From positions 62,001 through 126,000 of the forward strand of contig JAPYMA010000173.1 of assembly GCA_035041965.1 (NCBI GenBank): a DNA stretch of 64,000 bases. The letters run 5' to 3'. A program made the position numbers and the translations under genes. The DNA is from Anisakis pegreffii. Its lineage: Eukaryota; Nematoda; Chromadorea; Rhabditida; Anisakidae. Numbering within the stretch: the first letter of the stretch is position 1; each line of letters starts with the position of its first letter. Below the pieces are notes generated by a model. That model ran no database searches and had not been told where the DNA came from. It saw nothing but the letters and a program-made list of their open reading frames with translations. Of the stretch, positions 55,672 to 64,000 are shown piece by piece.

Positions 55672-57936
55672 ATGTATACGGTAGGTGCTGTCATTGATAA
55701 CTTCATTTTTTTAGGGATATTACTGATTATTTTTGCAGTTTTTAGTGATCCTTCAGGAAAGTTATCAGGCCAGCTTGATAATTTTTTGCTTGCGCATTGT
55801 GTTTTGAAAGAAAAGCTAGATTATTTGCATTATCGGTTATTGTCTATCCTCACTCTTCATGGTTTGCTCTATTATTCTGCGAATGCTCCATACACAACAA
55901 GAAATATAGCGGAAAAATATGACTTCAATTGCTTAGCGTGACTCTCCTCGATAGCACGCAGAAGCAAAAAATTGTCATGAACAACACCGATGAAACGATT
56001 GCGTGTATGTCTTAGAGAAACAGAATTGTTCATGGCACCGATAGCTCTCATGATTTGATTCGAAGTAAAGCATTCAGACGTTTTATGCTGCTCAGCTACC
56101 GCGTATCGCTGGCAAAATTCGATGATAAAAGTTCAAAGATCGTTTTTTTTGCTCTATTATCAGAAGAGGTGCTGACGAAAAGCAAGTTCAAGCATAATCT
56201 TTGAACAAGCCCACCGCGTTTGTTTATGAGAACTGAATGCGACTGTAAGCATACGTAGACGCTAGAGAGCCTCTCGGTTTCGCTGCAACTCGATGCTGGA
56301 TGAATCAACAACGGTTTTCTCATTTGTGCCACTGTGTAATCACATCCGACTCTTATAATTCTTTTGAGGAATGAACTAATTTGCTTGAAATAAATTCGTT
56401 TTGACTAACACATTCCAATTGGTTTTGCCTTTGCTGATGTTTGATCAATTTGGTCTCTAATTCTTAATCTTTGGTGTATGTTTTATACTGTCAGTCATTA
56501 ACGAATCTCATCTTTTTTTGCACCGTTGCTCGTAAAAGAACATTCCAAAATGTCGTTAATGCATCCTCTCTAAACCTCTCCCTATCTGCTCTAAATGAGA
56601 CATCTTAAAAACTATCAAAAGACATCTGTCTGCTTGTTACATGAATGATGAAATACATCGCATGCAGACGATGCATTTTTTTGAATCAATGAAGAGGCAT
56701 TGAATCATTCATTTCAGATAAAAATTGTTACTGATAATGAACAATTCTGAATAACAGAAAGCGTATTCGTTGAACAGAATTGATTCATCATTTAATAATG
56801 AATGCAATAAGTTTTTTCTGCAGGAAAAGCAGAAGTTTACACGAAAAGTACAACATAATCAGTGCAATAAGCAGTTTCTTAGATGAGCATGAAACGTGTC
56901 AGTCAATAAACAAACTGCAAACGTGTTCCATTTCAGAAATTGTTGCTGGTACTTATGCTCGTGATCACACCATGCCTTTGCTGCTCGGGTGGTGGCGGAT
57001 GTTGCTGCTGCATGAGAGGCTCAAAGAATTTGCCAGCGTTCGGTAAGGCTATACCATTAGGCGGTAAAGCTCTTCCAATGGCCGGTGGAAGTGGTGGTGT
57101 CGCATTAATGGCCGGAGGTCAACCGAAAGGATTCATTGCACCACATGGTCTTGTTGGGAGTGCATCGCTAACCGAAAAATCTAGCAAAGTGTACGTTTCG
57201 CTTTTCATTAACTTGAATTTTTCGCTCAAATGAATTTTACCAGATCGTTTCCTTGATTCATCAGGCGCACACTGCGAACAGCTACTTCCGTAACGCTTGG
57301 TGAGTTTCCGTCGACGTTTACTGGGCTCTGTGATGCCTGATAGCATGCGCGCATTGCAGAAATAATCATTAAGAGAGCGTTGAGAACATGAAAACATGAA
57401 ATGTGTTATATGAAAGCGAAATACCCTGGATTGAATTGCTTCGGCTTGATGCAATCATACAAATGCTATACAGACAGCTCAGAAATATTTCCGGTCACTA
57501 AAACCTGCTCTGAGTGGAAGTACATCGTTTTGCACATTTTAACGATGTTGCGTACGGTATTGTTTGTTCACCAGAAAAGCTGTTGTTCGCTGTTGATGTT
57601 ATTACCGTTAGGATACTAGTCCAAGTTTATTGAACAATTGTCTCAAGTTCTTCATGACTGCAGACATGTCAACAGTAAACATCGTGAATTCATGCATATG
57701 TGATAACGTGTGACTGACTCATCACATATTCGCATCCTCAGAGATTCACATTTACAGATGAATTTACAAACGATTAAGAATTTATTGTGAAAGTGTACTG
57801 GCAGCCGAAAAATCTAACAGAGTGCACATTTCACTTCGCAATAATATGCGTTTTTAATAGAGTTGATGTGCAACATAAAATGTTGAAATTATGATATGAT
57901 TTTCATTTCAGAACGGTTGAAAAGACAAAAGCTTGA
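55672..57936 (+). CDS. Family member E: small secreted Cys/Gly-rich protein (95 aa)
   Basis: Exons are 55672-55680 (Met-Tyr-Thr, donor GTAGGT), 56937-57190 and 57912-57936, with intron phases 0 and 2. Exon 2 gives the signal core (KLLLVLMLVITPCL), CCSGGGGCCCCMRGS, a FGKAIPLGGKALPMAGG segment and a Gly-rich remainder. Exon 3 is 25 bp (TVEKTKA, TGA at 57934). It is closely related to member D at 41.3 kb in signal sequence, CSGGG(G)C, KAIPLG and the terminal VEKT motif. The signal end plus mature part carries about seven Cys in one cluster. Predicted secreted; function unknown. A distal first exon at 53859 may offer an alternative start. Confidence 0.85.
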
Positions 57937-58445
57937 AGGGAGATCAACATCGTTTAGTGTTATTGATATGTTATGAATCGTTTATTGTTTCATCGGTTTT
58001 AATTTCATTTGATGTGTGTACAAACTGAGAGCTGAACAAAGGAAGAGAAATTGCACATTCATCAAGCAAAAAAAACAAAAGATCAGATATTTTCAATGAA
58101 CTTTTAGAATCTGACTGGATTTGCTTGATTATCGGTGAAAGCAAGCAAGCATCATTCATCAAGAACCGAAACCATAATCAGTGACGATCAAAACACTGAA
58201 ACGTTCACCTCCAAATTGCAATTAATCTCTTCCATTTGAGGTGCTCATAAACTGCCAATATGAAGTTTTTGTCTGCTGCTGATTTTTCTTTAGAGTTGAA
58301 CTTTTATACGTTCTTCCTCTCAACTCATGTTTCAACAGTGATAATATCTTCATTTCATTTATTTGAAGGAAGTAATTTGTTTCAATAATGAAACAAAAAG
58401 ATCAAACCGTCAGACTCATAATATATTGAACTACAATCTTCTTTG
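57937..58445. other. Intergenic, nothing clear
   Basis: AT-rich, no exon supported. Confidence 0.4.
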
Positions 58446-58724
58446 TTAATTGAATGCCTCACCTTCCTCATCATGATATATCAGCATAATATTTGCAATT
58501 CGTAATGCGATTACAGAATAAATTTCATTAAAAACGAATGTCTGTCTCATTTGTTCACGCTTAATAATGTGACATTTAAAAACTAGCACAGAACTGCTTG
58601 TTGCGGTTACACCTTCATTGCCAAAAAACCAGTTTTGTTTACATGCACAATTGTTGCTTCTACTGATGCTCAAGTGCAATTGAGATGACAGAGTGGAACG
58701 TTTATAAACAAAATAACAAAACAA
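58446..58724 (-). CDS. Candidate terminal exon, unknown product
   Basis: The minus frame ends at TAA 58446 with EIYSVIALRIANIMLIYHDE and EGEAFN, preceded by SSSVLVFKCHIIKREQMRQT. The last third is convincingly coding-like; the 5' part contains a run of Ser/Asn/Cys and the start is doubtful. No domain recognised. Confidence 0.3.
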   Translation of the reverse strand: MFCYFVYKRSTLSSQLHLSISRSNNCACKQNWFFGNEGVTATSSSVLVFKCHIIKREQMRQTFVFNEIYSVIALRIANIMLIYHDEEGEAFN

Positions 58725-60154
58725 AATGACTCTTTATATGAGAGGAAGTAGCTGTACAATTAAACTCACTCAATATTACGTCAATATAATTAGTCGCAAA
58801 CAAATTGTTTTGCTGCTCTTTAATTGGTTTTGCATCGAATAAACAGTACTAATCACTTTCAAAGCATCAAAAAACAAGTTTCATTCACAGTTCGAAGCGG
58901 ACAAATCAAACGTTACACACTCAATTCCATTAAGACACTATGATCGTTGCATGATCATTGCTCAGTTCAACTTCGTACAAAAAACCTTCTATAACTCTCA
59001 ACTAATTATTATATGGCTTTTGATAGAGATGAGATTGCAATATAAACTGAGACACTGCAAACTGGTGCGTGAGTCTTAGCAAGTGTAACTGAATTTGTTT
59101 AAAAATGAAGGTTAGATAATATGGAAGCTGATGTATGGAATGGATAGGATGCAAAACGGATAAGACTAGAGGAATACTCTCACAATCAGATGAAGAAAGC
59201 CTCCGCATTCAGACCTGTTCGGGAAGCTCTTTTTTTTATATCCACTGAAATATATAATACTTCAAAAAATTACGGTTTTTCCCAATTTCCCTTCATCAAT
59301 TTATCCCAGACTGGCAATATTTTCGGCCTTTCATCGATGGACTTGTTTGTGACGCTAAACGACGATGCTTGTTCTTTGAGGTTACTAAATGATCAAAACA
59401 GATGAATTTTGGGCTGCATGAATATCTTGCAACGTACTGTTTTGAGTGTCATTCAGAATTTGCTGTTGAAAAACCTCAAGGGAGTCGCCAAATAAATTGC
59501 AAATCCTTCGCAATTAGTGAGAGAAGTACCTCATGGTATCTGTTGACGAGTCTCACCTAAATCGAAAAACTTATAAGTCATCGCTTATCGCGATTTAACA
59601 ATTGGAAAAAAAAGAGCAATGTAATAGAGCACAACCACGGTTCAAAGAACCCACTGCTCTACCACCGAACTGCTCATTTTCAGCAACTCCACAACGAGTT
59701 CTTTTCGAACGGTTGCAAATCATGGTTCTTTACGGAGTATTTCACACAAAAAATCATGATCATTGTTTCACTTCCAAGTGATCATGAACAGCTTGTATTT
59801 TGAACGCAGTTCTATTACACAGAAAGTGAAATTGCATCAGAAATTGGAAATCATATCACAAATTCATTTCTTAAAAAACAAACGTTGCGCCAGAAAATTT
59901 ATGCTTTCAATGAGTGATTAATGATATACTCACTGGCGAAATCCAGTTTCACTACTTGCAAGAGTGAATTTGCTTCAAAAGCCCCCAAAGCGATTTGCTA
60001 AATGCATTAAGTCAACAAAGTTTTTTGAGCTTCTGTTCTCATGTCAGATCTTTTGGTGCAGCAGTTCGGCTCTCTTCCATATTCCGTACGCTCTCTCGGA
60101 AGTGTAATATTACAAACGTTCAGTTTTTTCCTCATTAAATGAAACATTCAGTAA
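58725..60154. other. Intergenic with a tRNA-like fragment
   Basis: No exon with supported borders. The tRNA-like fragment at 59626-59676 is listed separately. Confidence 0.4.
59626..59676 (-). repeat. tRNA-like fragment
   Basis: On the minus strand, GTTCGGTGGTAGAGCAGTGG resembles a tRNA D arm with A box, followed by a short self-complementary GGTTCTTTGAACC. The ends GAGCA/TGCTC can pair. The T arm is missing, so it is a truncated or derived tRNA copy. Confidence 0.3.
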
Positions 60155-60379
60155 TCAAATTGTATGACCAACTGCTGATCGTCTTTCTTCGGGCAGTGTT
60201 TCTGGTTGTAATCGCGCTGATAATAAACAAAATTTTATTACACAAAAACGATTCGCATTTTTTGCCATCCAATTAGATTGTGAATTGTAAAATTGCGCAA
60301 CTGCAGAGAGCAATGTCATTGAGTCATTTAAATGTTCCGTTGTGATCAATCTTCTGGGCATTTCCGGTTTAAAAAGCAT
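60155..60379 (-). CDS. Candidate coding segment, unknown product
   Basis: The minus frame ends at TGA 60155. It reads PRRLITTEHLNDSMTLLSAV, AQFYNSQSNWMAKNANRF and later LQPETLPEERRSAVGHTI. An intron-like GTGTAATAAAA...TTATCAG inside is only about 27 bp, too short to be used. Plausible protein, no family. Confidence 0.3.
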   Translation of the reverse strand: MLFKPEMPRRLITTEHLNDSMTLLSAVAQFYNSQSNWMAKNANRFCVIKFCLLSARLQPETLPEERRSAVGHTI

Positions 60380-60672
60380 TCAGAAGGATAGCACTGAGAA
60401 GCACTTCTAAACACCGAACCGAACAGCCTTGAAACAAGTAACAGCCGTTTAGTGATACACCTTGACTATATTCGGGCGTTCATTTTTCCAACAGATCCTC
60501 GGTTTGTACCCGAAACTAACGCATTTGTGTATGACTTGAAAACTTTCACGTTGACTCATAATAAACGCATTATAAAGGCCATACAACACACACGCATTTA
60601 CGTGGCAGCATCAGTACACGATTACGATTCGCTCAAATTGAGGACAAACCACATTGTTCTTGGTAACTGTTC

Positions 60673-60948
60673 CGTGACCGGTCAATCTGCTTAAAGACAT
60701 TTTGCTTGACGACAGTTTGCTTAAAGACACATTGCTTAACGGACAGTTTGCCTAACGACAGTTTGCCTGAGGAACGGTTTGCGTATTAGGCCAAATAGCC
60801 ATTTAAAAACCGTAAGTTAGACAAACTGTCCGAAAGGCAAATTGTCCGTTAGGCAAACTGTCTATTAGGTAAACTGTTCGTTAGGCAATGTGTCTTTAGG
60901 CAAGCTGTCGTTAGGCAAAATGTGCTTAGGCAGATTGACCGGGTACCG
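60673..60948. mobile_element. Mutator-like foldback MITE, copy 4
   Basis: It starts GACCGGTCAATCTGCTTAAAG and ends with GCAGATTGACCGGGTACC, with GCCTAACG units arranged as inverted arms. It is flanked by AACTGTTC at 60665-60672 and 60949-60956 (8 bp identical, the ninth base differs). It overlaps the end of a plus-strand open frame (60452-60694), which may therefore be truncated by the insertion. Confidence 0.75.
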
Positions 60949-61828
60949 AACTGTTCATGGTTTGTTGGTGTTCTTCGGAATATTGCATTCGCTTTTCTTA
61001 AACTCCGCTGTTTCTAATCTTGAAACTTTGCTAGTTTCCACAAAAAAGCTGTCGGTTTCATGGAAGTTGTATAACATCCTAAGGCACTGTAATGCAATCG
61101 AACACAATCAAGTTTTTCCATCGAAAACGATCTTATTCACTGAGTTTCAATTGGTGATGCATGATTCGAAAAAAAGGTGCTATAGAATTCATTCAAAAAT
61201 ATCGTATTTCCGCGTGATATGAGAATAAAAACTCCTTTCAACTCAACTCGTTCGGGCGTCCTCTAAATGACATCATTAGTAAAATGAACAGTTCCGCACT
61301 TCTATATCTCCTGAGAAAAATGGCTGTCATTTCTTTGAACAACTTTCGAGTGTCTTTGAAGTCTTTGAAACCTGCTTATGAAAGACCCTCTTCAGACGTA
61401 ATTCCACGATTGCTGTTCAGTTTTTGAAGAGCTCAAGAGATCTGTTCGTCTTATGCCATTCAATTGAGAAGTATTTTGCAATTATCAAGTGATGCTAATT
61501 CATCACTCTGCGAATGCTACTTCGTGCGTCTGTAGACGTAAATTAGAGAGGAGCTCAATCAAGAATGGGTCAGGGCAGCAGATTTGTTATTCTATTCGAA
61601 ATTTTCGATCAGTTTACCTCGGGCACACATTTCCGAGAATGAGCGATTATTGAAATGATAGACGGAAATCTTTAGCAGTGGAGTGCATTTTCCAGTCATC
61701 GACAGGCTAGCTTCAGAGAGCAAGAACACAGCTAATACTCGCTAGTGTGTTCGAGTGGAACATCCGATGGAACGATTGTGAACCATGAAATCGATTAATA
61801 TCGAATAATGCATAAAATATTCAGCTGT
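60949..61828. other. Intergenic, nothing clear
   Basis: The plus-strand frame to 61222 is partly element sequence. No splice-supported exon. Confidence 0.35.
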
Positions 61829-62086
61829 TCAAATAAACAATTTCTTGCGTTCAGCATCAGTGAGCAAATCTCTTTTTGTGCTAGTGAGTTGCGAGCTAGT
61901 CAGTTTAAAAAAATACCGCCTGCACAGCATGGCGAAGTTATAGGTTGTGGTTAGAGTAATTGCTGATGAATGATACTTTCCCAAATTGATGTTGCATTTC
62001 TTTTCAGTTTCAGCATGATTCGTTTTCATTTCCCATTTTTGACAGAAATTCATTTGCTCTGAACAGTCAAAGTATGTCGGAATCAA
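61829..62086 (-). CDS. Candidate terminal exon, unknown product
   Basis: Minus frame of 85 codons: RLIPTYFDCSEQMNFCQKWE, then KKCNINLGKYHSSAITLTTT and a basic end (KRDLLTDAERKKLF) with TAA at 61829. Coding-like, three Cys in the first part and one later. No domain recognised and no firm upstream exon. Confidence 0.4.
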   Translation of the reverse strand: MIPTYFDCSEQMNFCQKWEMKTNHAETEKKCNINLGKYHSSAITLTTTYNFAMLCRRYFFKLTSSQLTSTKRDLLTDAERKKLFI

Positions 62087-62180
62087 ACGATTCGCCGCAT
62101 CAATTGCGTTGAAAATTGCCAGACCATTGCGCTATAGTGTGCAAAGCGGAACGTAAACAAAACAGACGAACACTCACTCA

Positions 62181-62309
62181 ATGAAGATACTGCTGGATGT
62201 AGTGGAGGAAAGTACTGGTACTTTTCCGTTCACAAACAACCGTTTGTGTAACCGAGAATGCACGAATATCTCTCGGAAAACTCGTTTTTGTTTCTGTCAA
62301 AACTGTTGA
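62181..62309 (+). CDS. Possible 42-aa cysteine-containing micro-ORF
   Basis: ATG-to-TGA frame MKILLDVVEESTGTF... ending with Cys spacing CNREC...CFCQNC. The pattern is like small cysteine-rich peptides, but there is no signal sequence and the frame is short, so it may be chance. Confidence 0.15.
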   Translation: MKILLDVVEESTGTFPFTNNRLCNRECTNISRKTRFCFCQNC

Positions 62310-63089
62310 ACCTTGAATTGTGATTCAGTCATGATTCCAGTTTTACAAGAGAATGAATCTGTCTTAAAAATGAAACGGTTGAAAATAATCGTCTTTTTTC
62401 GGCACTATCTCCGACCGCCAACAATGTAACAGGAAAATTCGATTAACGGCACTTTATCAGCAGCTAGTTAATAAAAAAGCTTCACAGCAGGAGGCAAGAA
62501 TGCGGTATTGTGGCATTGTCGAGAGAGCGATTCGTCCCGTTCAAGAATGCGTGAACAAGTCAGAAATCGCATGCCATTATTTACAGTATAAACATTTTAT
62601 AGCCGCCTAAATGATGCAGTTCGTAGGTGATATCTGCCATCGTTCTCTATGATCTCTGAAACATTTACGGACAAATTCTCCGCTTTCTGATTCAATCAAA
62701 GTCAATCATACAAATCACAAAATGATCAGTTTTCTCATCGCATTTAATAGAATTCAACACAATCAGAAACGATAACTTCTTAAAGTTCAATTATATTACA
62801 TTATCTGCGATGCGTTTGAGAATATTCGAGTACCGTTTGTTTCGTGTTGCGCTGTCATTCATTATTTGTCAACGTGAGAACTAAAAAACATCTCGTATCG
62901 CAATCCAGCGATATTGTAATCGTTCGCGCAATAAATTTTTGACGCTCTTTCAGATGCACATTTACTTTTTTTGCATGATCGCTGGAAAGAGATGTGCTCT
63001 TATGGAACACGCAAACAGTGTTTCCAATCAGTGTTTTTCAATCAGTATTGTCAGTAACCTTTCATACTGCAAGCAAGCAAAGTCTGCAA

Positions 63090-63098
63090 TATAAAAGG
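63090..63098 (+). promoter_or_regulatory. TATA box of the 63.2 kb first exon
   Basis: TATAAAAGG, 138 bp before the ATG at 63236; farther than in the other family members. Confidence 0.45.
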
Positions 63099-63235
63099 TT
63101 ATTGACAATACTCATCGAAAAACAGTGATTGAAAACAAATATATAGTGGGATGAAAACGGACAGTAAGTTTCATTTTCTTCTGTGCGCTTCTCGAAGGAC
63201 AGTATCATCAGTGACGACTGTGCTGCTGTACCAAG

Positions 63236-63259
63236 ATGTCAACAATGTTGCACATTATG
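63236..63259 (+). CDS. Probable first exon of another small secreted protein (runs off window)
   Basis: ATG TCA ACA ATG TTG CAC ATT ATG followed by a consensus donor GTGAGT, ending in phase 0 as in family members A-E. A possible following exon at about 63682-63720 (after ATTTTTTAG, before GTAAGTTTC) does not resemble a family exon 2, so membership is unproven; the real exon 2 may lie beyond 64000. Confidence 0.45.
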
Positions 63260-64000
63260 GTGAGTTTATCAAATTATTTTCCATGTACTGGCAGGAATTC
63301 TCTGGTGGCTCAGTCTTCGAATGAATACAACCTGAATGACTGCGATGGTGAATTTTGTTATGAAATAATGAAGCTTCTACAGTATGTTTCGAACCGGATT
63401 TAGACCATGATACACAAATATATGAAAGAGAATTATGGATGTATTCCATGTGAAAAATGGCTTGGACAGAGACTGACTTATTTTAACCTATTGAGATCGG
63501 AATGAGATCGTTTTTTCGTTGTTTGTTTGCATTTTTCGTTTGCTATCGAAAAATTATCATTCGAAACTCTACTTGCTCTGCATTTCTGATTCGATCTAAT
63601 GCCATAAAGGGTCTCTTGCTGGAGCCAGTTAGGTTAGTGAACTTGGGCAAAGTTTCGAAGCGTTGGTATTGTATTTTTTAGACGGTGCATTCGATTCTAC
63701 TTCAACGTTGTCCACGAAGGTAAGTTTCAGGGAGTATAATGTGAGAAACAAAGATTCAGTTGACTTGGAAGATAACTCCGAATGAAAGTTATTCCACGTT
63801 TAACTACTCATTGAACCATTCAGTGACTACAAACTAAGTTTGCATTTGAGATGGATTCCAGATGCGTTTGGTAGTTGACAGATTGCATGTCGAAATCGAG
63901 TTGTTAAAACGAAGAAGCGTTATAGTCGGATATATTGTGGCTGAATGCGATGCGAGCGAGTGCACTGATATGGCCAACCGCGATTTGGTTTCAGATATTG
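63260..64000. other. Window end, intron or intergenic
   Basis: Only the small splice-bounded segment near 63682-63720 stands out. No other exon is supported. Confidence 0.35.

Noticed and set aside
1..64000. CRISPR array, bacterial operon, rRNA or plasmid features
   Set aside because: None seen; gene structure is spliced and eukaryotic throughout.

Overview
The window is eukaryotic nuclear DNA, most likely from a nematode. It is AT-rich. Coding sequence is broken into short exons by introns of about 100-1300 bp, most ending in a TTTCAG-type acceptor. Core promoters often carry a TATA box 70-100 bp before the first ATG. There is no operon structure or Shine-Dalgarno pattern. All gene models were read by eye from splice signals, reading-frame phase and protein character. 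Exon joins are therefore inferred, and several loci are only partly resolved.

Layout. 0.2-1.6 kb (+): the last four exons of an ABCA-type lipid transporter. 2.2-5.0 kb (-): an intron-rich gene with a receptor-like ectodomain segment, one membrane span and a basic tail; a pogo/Tigger-type transposon remnant sits in one intron. 5.4-7.4 kb: a tentative small plus-strand gene, a stray paralogous exon on the minus strand, and eroded coding sequence with in-frame stops. 9.4-13.0 kb (-): a multi-exon gene of unknown function. 15-25.5 kb: three members (A, B, C) of a small secreted Cys/Gly-rich protein family. 26.6-27.6 kb (+): an unresolved gene. 29.9-34.6 kb (-): several coding stretches. 37.8-38.2 kb (+): a divergent nuclear-receptor zinc-finger region. 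41.3-42.8 kb (+): family member D. 44.5-47.7 kb: four GC-rich repeat elements packed together. 53.8-57.9 kb (+): family member E with a possible second promoter, and an intronless 202-codon ORF between the two promoters. 63.2 kb: a probable first exon of another family member, running off the window.

Main points. (1) Five complete genes share one architecture: a tiny first exon holding only 1-11 codons, a phase-0 intron, a second exon with the signal-peptide core plus a Cys/Gly-rich segment, a phase-2 intron, and a short third exon. They look like one expanded family of small secreted cysteine/glycine-rich proteins (structural or antimicrobial; the function is inferred). (2) A foldback element built of GCCTAA-rich long terminal inverted repeats occurs four times, each copy flanked by an 8-10 bp direct repeat, as expected of Mutator-like elements. 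One copy lies in an ABCA intron and one carries an open reading frame in its core. (3) Two short elements have YARNG ends and near-perfect 8-bp target duplications (hAT type). A separate GC-rich family with a conserved CGAACACTA end is present four times within 3.2 kb.
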